Shown: positions 36,818-45,211 of the stretch, one piece after another
Position numbering within the stretch: the first letter of the stretch is position 1
Layout: the number at the start of each line of letters is the position of its first letter
From: Anaerolineaceae bacterium
GTDB taxonomy: Bacteria; Chloroflexota; Anaerolineae; Aggregatilineales; Phototrophicaceae
Length of the DNA stretch: 64,000 bases
Direction of reading: 5' to 3'
Assembly: GCA_016124855.1 (NCBI GenBank)
Contig: WGMX01000032.1
Span: 1-64,000 of the forward strand
Position numbers and translations under genes: made by a program
The notes under the pieces: model-generated
Told to the model about the DNA's origin: nothing
What the model saw: the letters and a program-made list of their open reading frames with translations, nothing else
Database searches by the model: none

Positions 36818-38212
36818 ATGATGCCGCAGCCCCGACCGCTTGAGATTACCAAAGTGCGCCTCCAAGCCCTTAAAGATGAATTGGATGCTAAAGGCATTGA
36901 GTTTGTGCGCTTTGAGCAGTCAGATACACATGGCACAAGCCGTTCCAAAACGGTTCCGACGCGTCACTTGCTGCACTTTGCCAGCAATGGGCTGAACTTC
37001 CTGCTCGGACAGTTAGGGTTTGATGTGCAGTCTGGCGTAGCACCGGGAACAGGCTATCTCGAAGAACGCGGCTTCCCCGACTCACGCATTTTTCCGGATT
37101 TAGATACCTATACACTCGTGCCGTGGGCAAGCAGCACAGCCAGTTTGCTGTGTGAACCACGCTTTCAAGATGGCACTCCAGCAATGGCTGCCCCACGCGC
37201 CGTAGCACGCGCCCTGCTCGGCGAACTGGAGTCAATGGGTTACGGCTTCTATTCGGGTTTTGAATACGAATTTTACTTGGTGAACCGGGAAACGCGGCAA
37301 GCCCCCTTCCCCGGAATCCAAATTTTTTCAACGCTTCGCAACAACTTTGACGAAAACATCGTCAACCAGATACTGCTGGATATGCCCAAAGTCGGCGTGG
37401 ATATAATCACCTCCAACTCCGAGTATGGCCCCGGTCAAATGGAAATCAACTTTGGCCCTGCCAGTGGGATTGCGGCGGCAGATCACGCTTTCCGCTTCAA
37501 GAACGGTGTGAAGGAAATTGCCCAAAAGAACGGTTATATGGCTTCCTTCATGACTAAGCCTTATGCCAATCAGTCCGCCAACGGCTGCCATTATCATCAC
37601 AGTCTGGTCGATTTAAAGACGGGCAAAAATGCTTTCTCCAATCCCGATACGCCCACCGAATTGAATGATCTCTGCCGTTGGTGGACGGGAGGCCAGATCA
37701 AACATTTATCAGCGCTGGCAGCTTTGGCCTCGCCGACGATTAACTGTTATAAACGCTATAAGTTGTGGTCTTTCGCGCCGACCAATGCCACATGGGCATT
37801 TGAAAATCGCACTGTTGCCATCCGCGTGAAAGGATTGAAAGGTGAAGGCGCACATTTAGAAAATCGTATTCCGGGTGGCGCATCCAATCCCTATCTGGTA
37901 ATGGCAGGGGTCATTGCCGCCGGTATCGACGGCATCCGCAATAAGATTGAGCCACCCGCCGCTACTCAGGGTATTGCCTATGGCCTCGAAGGCGTTGAAA
38001 ATCTGCCGGGCGGGTTGCCGCAAGCCCTCGCCGCATTGGAAGCTGACAAACCATTAGCCGAATTGCTAGGCAGCGAATTTATGCAGCTTTACTTGGCCGT
38101 TAAACGCCATGAAATCAGCAAAGCCGCCAGCAACGGTGCAGATGCTTCCAGTGAAGGCTTCCTTGATCGCGTTGATTCTTTTGAAGTCGATGAGTATTTC
38201 GAGTTCCTATAA
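36818..38212 (+). CDS. Glutamine synthetase-family protein, lengsin-like
   Basis: 464-residue GS-fold protein, clearly a different subfamily from the one at 27973. The N-terminal part (IEFVRFEQSDTHGTSRSKT) and the block from PGQMEINFGP through the AADHAF and GVKEIAQKNGYMASF segments resemble, from memory, vertebrate lengsin (LGSN), an ancient class I GS relative. Unlike lengsin, it keeps catalytic-type residues: GFEYEFYL, the ANGCHYHHSL His motif, NCYKRY and HLENRIPGGASNPYL, so it may be an active ligase. ATG 36821, 3 nt inside, is equally possible with AGAGGG upstream. It is followed after 14 bp by a third GS-family gene. Substrate unknown. Confidence 0.82.
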   Translation: MMPQPRPLEITKVRLQALKDELDAKGIEFVRFEQSDTHGTSRSKTVPTRHLLHFASNGLNFLLGQLGFDVQSGVAPGTGYLEERGFPDSRIFPDLDTYTLVPWASSTASLLCEPRFQDGTPAMAAPRAVARALLGELESMGYGFYSGFEYEFYLVNRETRQAPFPGIQIFSTLRNNFDENIVNQILLDMPKVGVDIITSNSEYGPGQMEINFGPASGIAAADHAFRFKNGVKEIAQKNGYMASFMTKPYANQSANGCHYHHSLVDLKTGKNAFSNPDTPTELNDLCRWWTGGQIKHLSALAALASPTINCYKRYKLWSFAPTNATWAFENRTVAIRVKGLKGEGAHLENRIPGGASNPYLVMAGVIAAGIDGIRNKIEPPAATQGIAYGLEGVENLPGGLPQALAALEADKPLAELLGSEFMQLYLAVKRHEISKAASNGADASSEGFLDRVDSFEVDEYFEFL

Positions 38213-38226
38213 CCAAAGGCAAGTAT

Positions 38227-39609
38227 ATGCCCGCCAAAAAGACACCTAAATCCCGTTCAAATTCCGCCGCATTAGTCGCCAACCGTGCTCGTGAAGCCGA
38301 CTTGCAGTTGGTTCGCTTCCTCTATACCGATAATGGCGGCATCATTCGCGGTAAATCGACCCATATCAACGCGCTGGAAAACCGCATCAATGACGGAATC
38401 GGCCTGACGTTAGCGATGCAGGCAATGAACATGATGGATCAGTTGGCCTCGGTCGAAGGCATGGGGCCGGTCGGTGAAATCCGCATGGTTCCCGACCCCA
38501 ATACCTTCCGCATACTGCCTTATGCGCCGCGTGTAGGTGCAATGACAGTCGATATGATTAAGCTGGATGGCACACCATGGGAAGCCTGCCCGCGTTCATT
38601 CCTCAAACGCCAGATTCAAGCCGCGGCTGATTTAGGCATCAACTTACAAATGGTGGTCGAGTTTGAATGGACGATGACGCAGAAAAATGCCGACGGCTCA
38701 TTCAGTCCGGTTGACCAGAGTCTATGCTTTGCCACCACAGCCATGACTATCACCCAAAACGTCATCCATGATATTGTGTCTGCGCTCGAAGCCCAGAACA
38801 TTCAAGTCGAACTGTTTCATCCCGAACTCGGTCATGGGCAGCAGGAGCTTTCCGTCCGTCATACTGATCCATTGACCGCCGCCGACAACCATATCATGAT
38901 CCGCGAAACCATCCGCAATGTGGCCTATAATCACGGTCTATATGCCTCACTTGCACCCAAGCCATTCCTTGATCAAGCCGGTAACGGTGGCCATATTCAT
39001 TTCAGCCTGTGGGACGACAAAGGCAAAAACCTGATGTACGATCCCAAAGGCCCTTACAATATGAGCGATACCGGCAAACACTTCATCGCCGGCATCCTTG
39101 AGCATTTGCCCGGTTTGCTGGCGCTGACCTGCGCGTCACATAATTCGTATCACCGCTTACAGCCGCACTTCTGGAGCAGCGCCTACACCGCATGGGGACC
39201 TGATAACCGCGAAGGTGCTGTCCGCATCTCGTCCCGTTACAAGAGCAATGAAGAAGGCTCGGCCAACGCTGAATTGAAATCGGCTGATCTTTCGGCAAAT
39301 CCTTATTTGGCTTTTGGTGGATTAATCGCAGCCGGTTTGGATGGTGTGCGCCGCAAACTTGATCCCGGCGAACCCACCACCATTGACCCCGGCAACTTCA
39401 CTGAGGCCGAACGCAAGAAACGCGGCATCAAACGCTTCCCGACGACGCTGGCAGAAACCGTTGATGCGCTGGTAAACGACAAAGCACTGACCGAAGCGCT
39501 CGGCCCACTTCTGTCGACCAGTTATGCCGCCGTCAAACGCTTGGAATATGACACCTTCAGCCAGCAAGACGATGCCTTTGAAACCAAACACCATTTCTGG
39601 AAGTTCTAA
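38227..39609 (+). CDS. Glutamine synthetase-family protein, FluG C-terminal-domain type
   Basis: 460-residue GS-fold protein with a basic N-terminal tail (MPAKKTPKSRSNSAA). The N-domain has LQLVRFLYTDNGGIIRGKST. The catalytic half has VVEFEW, ELGHGQQELSVRHTDPLTAADNH, GNGGHIHFSLWD, NSYHRLQPHFWSSAYTAWGPDNREG, and NAELKSADLSANPYLAFGG where ordinary GS enzymes have an R-x-E-x-R motif. The altered motif and the surrounding wording match the GS-like domain of fungal FluG. The amidohydrolase gene 2 bp downstream matches the other half of FluG. Whether it ligates, or acts in another way, is not known. Confidence 0.82.
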   Translation: MPAKKTPKSRSNSAALVANRAREADLQLVRFLYTDNGGIIRGKSTHINALENRINDGIGLTLAMQAMNMMDQLASVEGMGPVGEIRMVPDPNTFRILPYAPRVGAMTVDMIKLDGTPWEACPRSFLKRQIQAAADLGINLQMVVEFEWTMTQKNADGSFSPVDQSLCFATTAMTITQNVIHDIVSALEAQNIQVELFHPELGHGQQELSVRHTDPLTAADNHIMIRETIRNVAYNHGLYASLAPKPFLDQAGNGGHIHFSLWDDKGKNLMYDPKGPYNMSDTGKHFIAGILEHLPGLLALTCASHNSYHRLQPHFWSSAYTAWGPDNREGAVRISSRYKSNEEGSANAELKSADLSANPYLAFGGLIAAGLDGVRRKLDPGEPTTIDPGNFTEAERKKRGIKRFPTTLAETVDALVNDKALTEALGPLLSTSYAAVKRLEYDTFSQQDDAFETKHHFWKF

Positions 39610-39611
39610 CC

Positions 39612-40757
39612 ATGCCCACCAAAATTGATCTGGCTGATATTCCCATCATTGACCATCATGCCCACGCGCTGATTAAGGCCAATCCACCGCAAACACTGGC
39701 ACAGTATCAAGTCTACTTTAGCGAAAGTGGCGATCCACTGGTCAAGCAGCGCGATGTTCCCCACAGCATCATGTGGATGTGGGGCATCCGTGAATTGGCG
39801 GATTATTTCGGCTGCGATCCGACACCCGAAGCGGTTCTCGAAGCCCGTAAAACGCGTGACCTTCAAACCTACGCCAATGACATGTGGACGCGGCAGAACA
39901 GCGAAATGCTGCTGATCGACTACTACGGTTTCGGCGGCGGGATGAACTACACACCCGAAGAAATGGCGGCGACCTTCAACCAAAAGATCGAAAAGCTGCT
40001 GCGACTGGAAACCTTCGCGCAGGACAAAATCCTCGAAAATGCCACCTTCTCGCGCTTCTTGGATGCCTTTAGTGCAGGTGTCGAAGGCGCAAAAGCCGCC
40101 GGACACATCGGCCTCAAGAGTATAATCGCCTATCGTACTGGACTCGATGTGGGATGGGTGACGCGCGAGGAAGCCACCAAAGCCTTCGGTGTAGTCAAAG
40201 ATCAAGCTGATCGTGAAGGCAAAATCCGCCTCGCCAACAAAACGTTGTGTGATTATCTCTTGGTTCGCGCTCTCGAAATTGCCGAGGCTCAAAGCCTGCC
40301 GATTCAATTCCACACTGGACTCGGCGACAATGATGTGGATATGCTCAAAGCCAATCCGCTGCACATGCGCCCGCTGCTCATCAGCCACAAGTTCGACCAC
40401 GTTAAGTTTGTCATGCTTCATGCCTCATATCCTTATGCCCGTGATCTCGGTTATCTGGCAGCCATGTATCCCAACGTCTACATGGATTTGTCGCTGGCGA
40501 TTCCCTTTGTGACGACTCTCATCCCGACGGTCATCCACGAAGCCCTAGCGCTCACTCCCTTGAACAAAGTGTTGTACTCTTCAGATGCGTTTAGCCTGCC
40601 GGAGATTTATTGGCTGGCAAATAAATGGGGACGTGCCGCGCTGGAAAAAGTCTTGGGCGAAATTGTGGATGCTGGCGCACTCACTCCGCAGCAAGCCCGC
40701 ACCGCTGGCGAGATGATTCTCAACAAAAACGCTAAAGAGTTGTACGGGCTGCGTTGA
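39612..40757 (+). CDS. Amidohydrolase family 2 protein, FluG N-terminal-domain type
   Basis: 381-residue TIM-barrel amidohydrolase. The metal motif DHHAHAL is at 14-20 (His16 and His18). QFHTGLGDNDVDML near residue 235, LHASYPYARDLGYLAAMYPNVYMDLS near 275 and VLYSSDAFSLPEIYW near 320 supply the later His and Asp ligands. This is the pattern of the amidohydrolase half of FluG and of related uronate-isomerase-like or decarboxylase-like proteins. The gene starts 2 bp after the GS-type gene, so the two products are probably made together and may form a complex. The reaction is unknown: hydrolysis of a gamma-glutamyl amide or deamination are options. Confidence 0.82.
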   Translation: MPTKIDLADIPIIDHHAHALIKANPPQTLAQYQVYFSESGDPLVKQRDVPHSIMWMWGIRELADYFGCDPTPEAVLEARKTRDLQTYANDMWTRQNSEMLLIDYYGFGGGMNYTPEEMAATFNQKIEKLLRLETFAQDKILENATFSRFLDAFSAGVEGAKAAGHIGLKSIIAYRTGLDVGWVTREEATKAFGVVKDQADREGKIRLANKTLCDYLLVRALEIAEAQSLPIQFHTGLGDNDVDMLKANPLHMRPLLISHKFDHVKFVMLHASYPYARDLGYLAAMYPNVYMDLSLAIPFVTTLIPTVIHEALALTPLNKVLYSSDAFSLPEIYWLANKWGRAALEKVLGEIVDAGALTPQQARTAGEMILNKNAKELYGLR

Positions 40758-40760
40758 GCA

Positions 40761-41729
40761 ATGGAGAATTATCTCGAAACAATTGAATTCACAAATGCTC
40801 TAGATTTCTTAGATTATCTTCAGCTAAGAAACCCTCGTTGGCTACCGGCTAATGCAACCTCGACTCCTTGGGTTTTCCGTGGGCAATACGGTGCTGATTT
40901 AGGTTTATTACCAAGTGCTTTGCGCCCAAACCAAATATGGTTTAATGAATTCAAGAAACTATATCGTTCAGAAGTATCAGATTATGTCTACAGTAAGAAA
41001 ACTGAATACAAGTCTGACGAATTCCAACCAGAAAAAGATAGATTAATTGAACTCATTTTACAAATAGTTGCGGAATGGAATTCGGTTCAAGAATTTATAG
41101 ATTTAGCAAACCAAGTAGGACACCAAATACCAGCGGATGATATTGCTTATATAGAGCCTGATCTACAGATTAATTGGAGACAAGTCGCTGATACATTTAC
41201 CAAAACTATGAAGCATCATGACTATGATTATTGGGATCCTGAAAGGATCAAATTCGCGCTTGCCCAACATCATGGAATTCCAACACGATTACTAGATTGG
41301 ACATATTCTCCCATAGTAGCTGCTGTCTTTGCAATTGAAGGAACAAACGCCGAAACTCAAGCTGAAAGCAAAATTGTTGTTTGGGCAATTAATTACACTT
41401 TACTTGAGAATACGAGCCTAAAAGTAATCACTCACAAACGATCAAAAATTCCATTTCTACATGCTCAATCAGGCTTATTTATTTACGATAGTATGGCAAA
41501 CCTTAATTTTCTCAAAAATGGATATTGGAGTGGGATCGAACAGGTGTTTGTTCCTCAAATATATAAAGCCAATAACTCGACATTGCGTAAAGTAACTCTC
41601 GAATCATCTCAAGCTAATGAGTTACTACGACTTTTAACGGTAGAAGGTGTTACACGAGCACATCTTATGCCTACATTAGACAATGTGACAAAGACTCTAG
41701 AAACTAGGCATAGACATTCCAACACTTGA
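40761..41729 (+). CDS. FRG domain-containing protein, AT-rich insertion
   Basis: 322-residue protein with an FRG domain: WVFRGQYGADLGLLPSALR at about 33-51 and AQHHGIPTRLLDWTYSPIVAAVFA near 170. The family's function is not established; FRG proteins often occur in accessory or defence-type loci. It lies 3 bp after the amidohydrolase and 17 bp before the M20 gene, on the same strand, with no good ribosome site of its own. Base composition is strikingly different: in one 60-base line at 41041, 18 are G or C, against 35 of 60 at 40501 in the amidohydrolase. Codon use is A/T-ending. It looks like a recent acquisition placed neatly inside a catabolic operon. Confidence 0.85.
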   Translation: MENYLETIEFTNALDFLDYLQLRNPRWLPANATSTPWVFRGQYGADLGLLPSALRPNQIWFNEFKKLYRSEVSDYVYSKKTEYKSDEFQPEKDRLIELILQIVAEWNSVQEFIDLANQVGHQIPADDIAYIEPDLQINWRQVADTFTKTMKHHDYDYWDPERIKFALAQHHGIPTRLLDWTYSPIVAAVFAIEGTNAETQAESKIVVWAINYTLLENTSLKVITHKRSKIPFLHAQSGLFIYDSMANLNFLKNGYWSGIEQVFVPQIYKANNSTLRKVTLESSQANELLRLLTVEGVTRAHLMPTLDNVTKTLETRHRHSNT

Positions 41730-41746
41730 ATACATATAGGATTAAC

Positions 41747-42901
41747 ATGACCGATCCGATTGTCAATTATCTCACCCCACACCTTGACCAATATATCGCT
41801 GAACTCACCACCCTCTCCGGCATGGACTCCTTTTCCTTTGACCGCGAGGATGTGAACAAGGTCGTGGATTGGCTGCAAAATCGCCTGACCAAACTGGATT
41901 TCACCGTCGAGCGCCACCAAGAAGCCAAAGCCGGCGATAATCTGCTGGCGACCCGCAAAGGTTCAGGCAAAGGGAAAGTGCTGTTGGTCGGTCACAGCGA
42001 TACCGTTTTTCCGCGCGGCACAGCGGCGCAGCGTCCGGTTACCATTAACGGCGATACTCTGCTCGGCCCCGGCACCTGCGATATGAAAGCTGGATTGCTC
42101 GTCGGCATCTATGCGGTTGAAGCGCTCGACAGCATCGGCTTCACCGACTATGAAGAAATCAGCTTCTTGATTGTCTCCGACGAAGAAATCGACGAGCGCT
42201 ACTCTATTCCCCTCATTCGTAGTGCCAGCCGGGGAAAAGATGCCGTTCTAACACTCGAAGCCGCCCGCGCCAACGGCGACATCGTAACAGCTCGTAAAGG
42301 GGTGCGTTCCTTCTTTGCCGAAGCCTTTGGCAAAGCCGCCCATTCTGGAGTTGAACCGGAGAAAGGCCGCAGCGCTATTCTCGCCCTCGCCCATCAGGTG
42401 ATTGCGCTCCAAAATCTCAATGACTACGCGAATGGCGTTTCCGTCAATGTCGGTGTGATTGAAGGCGGACGCGCCCGAAACATCGTGGCAGAGGAAGCCA
42501 ATATCCGCTTCGAAGCCCGTGCCTATGATTATGAACATCTCAACGCGGTCACCGCCAAAATTGTTGACCTGTTCGCATCGCCCATCAATGATGTGATTTT
42601 CAAAGTCACTTACGAAGATGTTCATCCGCCAATGCCGCGTACATCAGCCATCGAAACATTGGAAGCTGTCACCAAACGTCTCGCCAACGAATTGGGTTTT
42701 GATGTCAAAGGCGCGAGTACCGGCGGCGCGGCGGATGCAGCTTTCGCGGCTGACGAAGGTATTCCCGTGTTGGACGGACTCGGCCCTATCGGCGGCCTCG
42801 ATCATGGCCCCGATGAATACATCCTCAAAAGCAGCATCATTCCCCGCACGGCGTTACTTGCGCGGCTTATGATGGCTATCGTAAATGGTGAAACTTCATA
42901 G
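41747..42901 (+). CDS. M20 family metallopeptidase (carboxypeptidase G2-like)
   Basis: 384-residue Zn peptidase. Metal ligands are visible: His83 and Asp85 in GHSDTVFP, Asp112 in GTCDMKAG, the Glu146-Glu147 pair in SDEEID, and the late His in GGLDHGPDEY. The dimerisation (lid) domain lies between about residues 180 and 295. CPG2-like enzymes release C-terminal glutamate or cleave acyl-amino acids; such a role would suit release of glutamate from gamma-glutamyl conjugates. A TTG-started frame overlaps the FRG gene, but AGGA at 41738-41741 supports ATG 41747. No signal peptide. Confidence 0.88.
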   Translation: MTDPIVNYLTPHLDQYIAELTTLSGMDSFSFDREDVNKVVDWLQNRLTKLDFTVERHQEAKAGDNLLATRKGSGKGKVLLVGHSDTVFPRGTAAQRPVTINGDTLLGPGTCDMKAGLLVGIYAVEALDSIGFTDYEEISFLIVSDEEIDERYSIPLIRSASRGKDAVLTLEAARANGDIVTARKGVRSFFAEAFGKAAHSGVEPEKGRSAILALAHQVIALQNLNDYANGVSVNVGVIEGGRARNIVAEEANIRFEARAYDYEHLNAVTAKIVDLFASPINDVIFKVTYEDVHPPMPRTSAIETLEAVTKRLANELGFDVKGASTGGAADAAFAADEGIPVLDGLGPIGGLDHGPDEYILKSSIIPRTALLARLMMAIVNGETS

Positions 42902-42946
42902 TATTGTTTCCCCATTACCCAATTTTAAATTTAAGGGGATTCCTAG

Positions 42947-44326
42947 ATGACCGATACCATACAATCTGCGATCAACCATTCCCATCACAACCGTGAAGAA
43001 GCGCTGGAAGGCTTCATTAAACTGCTCAGTTTTCCTTCAATTAGCGCTGATCCAGCCTACAAAAAAGACATTGTAGCCTGCGCCAACTGGATTGTCGGCG
43101 AACTGAAGCGCATCGGCTTTGACAATGTCCATACCATCAGCACAGCCGGTCATCCGGTGGTATACGCCGAATGGTTGAAAGCAGGCGCGGATAAGCCAAC
43201 CGTTTTGGTTTACGATCATTACGATGTGCAGCCTGTTGATCCGCTGCCGCTGTGGAAATCCGAACCCTTTGGCTCGGAAATACGCGAAGGCAAACTTTAT
43301 GCACGCGGCGCAACCGACAATAAAGCAGGTGTTTGGGGCAACCTGATGGCTTTCGAGTCGATGCTTGCAGCCAACGGTTCGCTGCCACTTAACGTCAAAA
43401 TCCTATTCGAAGGTGAAGAAGAATCTGGTTCACCCAGCATGGAACCATTTGTCGAAGCAAACAAGGAGCTGCTCAAAGCCGATGTCATGCTCAACTGTGA
43501 CGGTGACTTTGAACCCAAAAGACCTGAAATGGGCTATGCAGGGCGCGGCATCATCAGCGCCGAAGTCAAACTGACGGGGCCAAAAGCCGACCTACATTCG
43601 GGTGGTTTCGGCGGCGTAGTGCAAAATCCGCTGCATGTGGCTGGCAAGATTATCGGTTCGTTTCATGACAATGAAGGACGCATTCAGATTCCCGGATATT
43701 ATGATGCCGTTGCCACAGTAAGCGATTTTGAACGCCAGCGTATCCACGATGGATGGCAAGATGAGCGTATGGAAAAAGATGCCGGAGTCCCACTCGTGTG
43801 GGGGCGCAGTATCGCGCCAGATGCCGAGCGCGGAACAATCTTGCCGACGGTTGAAGTCAATGGCATGTCAGGCGGCTATCAAGGCCCCGGCACGAAAACG
43901 ATTATTCCTGCCGAAGCCTCTTTCAAAGTGACCATGCGCCTCGTGCCCGATCAAAATCCGCATGAAATCACACAAGCCTTTATTGCCTATGTCAAGAGCT
44001 TCGAAACCGAAACCGTCAAAATCAGCATCGAAATTGGCGAAGAAGCATGGCCGTTTGTGATGGTCACTGAAGGCCCATACCTCGAGGCGGTGCAAACGGC
44101 TCTCGAAAGTACCATCGGTAAACGTGCCAAACTGGTGCGCGGCGGTGGCTCAATTCCAATATTAGGCATGTTCAACCGTCTGATTGGTGTACCCATAACC
44201 GGCTTCGGCTACGGTGAAGGCGAGAACATTCACTCCCCCAATGAATACGTGGTGATCGACAGCTTCTTCCAAGCCATCGAAGCAGGCATCCGCTTATATC
44301 ACAATCTAGCTGAAACCAAGAAATAA
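42947..44326 (+). CDS. M20 family dipeptidase (CNDP/carnosinase-like)
   Basis: 459-residue Zn dipeptidase of the longer M20 branch. His91 and Asp93 in YDHYDVQP, Asp124 in RGATDNKAG, Glu157-Glu158 in FEGEEESGS, a later catalytic-region VKLTGPKADLHSGGFGG, and a final HSPNEY His motif. Relatives act on dipeptides such as carnosine, Cys-Gly or beta/gamma-linked dipeptides. AAGGGG lies 8 nt before the ATG. It is the last gene of the long plus-strand block and is followed by 315 bp of palindrome-rich non-coding DNA. Cytoplasmic; exact peptide unknown. Confidence 0.88.
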   Translation: MTDTIQSAINHSHHNREEALEGFIKLLSFPSISADPAYKKDIVACANWIVGELKRIGFDNVHTISTAGHPVVYAEWLKAGADKPTVLVYDHYDVQPVDPLPLWKSEPFGSEIREGKLYARGATDNKAGVWGNLMAFESMLAANGSLPLNVKILFEGEEESGSPSMEPFVEANKELLKADVMLNCDGDFEPKRPEMGYAGRGIISAEVKLTGPKADLHSGGFGGVVQNPLHVAGKIIGSFHDNEGRIQIPGYYDAVATVSDFERQRIHDGWQDERMEKDAGVPLVWGRSIAPDAERGTILPTVEVNGMSGGYQGPGTKTIIPAEASFKVTMRLVPDQNPHEITQAFIAYVKSFETETVKISIEIGEEAWPFVMVTEGPYLEAVQTALESTIGKRAKLVRGGGSIPILGMFNRLIGVPITGFGYGEGENIHSPNEYVVIDSFFQAIEAGIRLYHNLAETKK

Positions 44327-44374
44327 TCATTAGGTACTCTCTAGTTGCCGCTGGCAAATCCTTGCATTACTCCC

Positions 44375-44405
44375 TTCCCTCGCTTGCGGGCTAACAGCGA
44401 GGGAA
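44375..44405 (+). terminator. 10-bp stem-loop after the plus-strand operon
   Basis: TTCCCTCGCT pairs perfectly with AGCGAGGGAA around an 11-nt loop, 49 nt after the last stop codon of the plus-strand block. No T-run follows, so Rho-independent termination is uncertain. Confidence 0.45.
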
Positions 44406-44471
44406 CCTGCGACCCTAGCTGATGTAAGGCTTGTCCGCTACGTGTTTTACCCGAACATCCTGTTTTTGTAG

Positions 44472-44491
44472 GGGAGGGATGAATCCCTCCC
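44472..44491. repeat. GGGAGGG/CCCTCCC palindrome
   Basis: GGGAGGGAT and ATCCCTCCC form a near-continuous 9-bp inverted repeat (two central bases), preceded by TGTAG. It fits the group of short palindromes with a TGTAG or CTACA edge seen elsewhere in the window. Confidence 0.45.
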
Positions 44492-44641
44492 GTGGCAAAC
44501 AACGGGAAAATACCCGTATTTGAAGCCGCTTCAGCAGGCTTGTCTTATGGTTAGCCGAGCGGCTTTAGCCCTCGGCGACGCAAAGTAAGACGTTTCCTAG
44601 TACCGGACAACGCCATGTAGGGTTGGGATTAGGGGTAAATC

Positions 44642-45130
44642 TTAAAACGGTTTAAACATCATTAACCACAAGATCATCGCAATCAGTGCGAATGACACAC
44701 CACCCAACAACGCCGGATTAGTCGCCTGAACTGCCGCAACGATCTCGTTTGCACTTGCTTGTGCAACTGGCTTTTCATCACCCCTATAGGCACGGTATGG
44801 CATCCCTAATACCTTGCGAACTGGCGCATAAAATCGCGCCGCATAAAACCACATCCCAATCCACAACACGACCAACAATCCAATCGCCGCCCAAATCCAA
44901 CCCATACGGAACCAATTGCCCATAATGCCAGCGCCGATACCTGCTAGAACCAGCACCATCAATGACGAATACATCACAGGCAGCGCGACGCTCGAAAAAT
45001 CAAGTATCCCTTTCATCCGGTCAGGGTTAGTCTCACGCTTGAGCCGGAAAGCCATAAACGCTGAAACACCATGCGCCATAAAAAACGCAAATGCGCTCAG
45101 GACGTGCAAAAAGACCAACCACTGGTACAT
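44642..45130 (-). CDS. Small integral membrane protein, four helices
   Basis: 162-residue protein with four hydrophobic segments at about 4-26, 48-72, 76-98 and 138-159, and short charged loops. A DEKPVAQASANEIV loop lies before the last helix. His9 and His20 in the first helix recall DUF2269- or CopD-like small membrane proteins, but the match is not firm and no function is assigned. GGAG 8 nt upstream of ATG 45130 supports the start. It may be co-transcribed with the acetyltransferase upstream, separated by 81 bp that contain a 10-bp inverted repeat. Confidence 0.7.
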   Translation of the reverse strand: MYQWLVFLHVLSAFAFFMAHGVSAFMAFRLKRETNPDRMKGILDFSSVALPVMYSSLMVLVLAGIGAGIMGNWFRMGWIWAAIGLLVVLWIGMWFYAARFYAPVRKVLGMPYRAYRGDEKPVAQASANEIVAAVQATNPALLGGVSFALIAMILWLMMFKPF

Positions 45131-45141
45131 GCTAATTTCTC

Positions 45142-45202
45142 CATTTTAGGGTGACGCAAAACGGCGACGCTCATTTCTCTCTACGCTCAATTCCCTAAAA
45201 TG
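45142..45202 (-). repeat. 10-bp inverted repeat between acetyltransferase and membrane protein genes
   Basis: CATTTTAGGG and CCCTAAAATG are perfect complements separated by 41 nt, filling the gap between the two minus-strand genes. The inner part also has GACGC/GCGTC-type pairing. Could be an intercistronic mRNA structure. Confidence 0.4.
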
Positions 45203-45211
45203 TTCAATTTA

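Larger units (their letters stand above)
44327..44641. other. Palindrome-rich intergenic region
   Basis: No gene is supported in this 315-bp gap between convergent transcription units. It holds several short inverted repeats: two strong ones are listed separately, with weaker ones at 44502-44517 (ACGGG / CCCGT) and near 44552-44575 (GCCGAG / CTCGGC). The plus-strand unit probably ends here. TGTAGGG occurs at 44468 and 44616, the outer motif shared by other palindromes in this window. Confidence 0.5.

Noticed and set aside
39606..40421. 271-codon minus-strand frame opposite the amidohydrolase gene
   Set aside because: Although long, it mirrors a gene with clear metal motifs and has no recognisable domain.
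44327..44641. tRNA or small RNA gene in the palindrome-rich gap
   Set aside because: No T-arm or acceptor pairing of a tRNA could be formed; only unconnected short hairpins are present.
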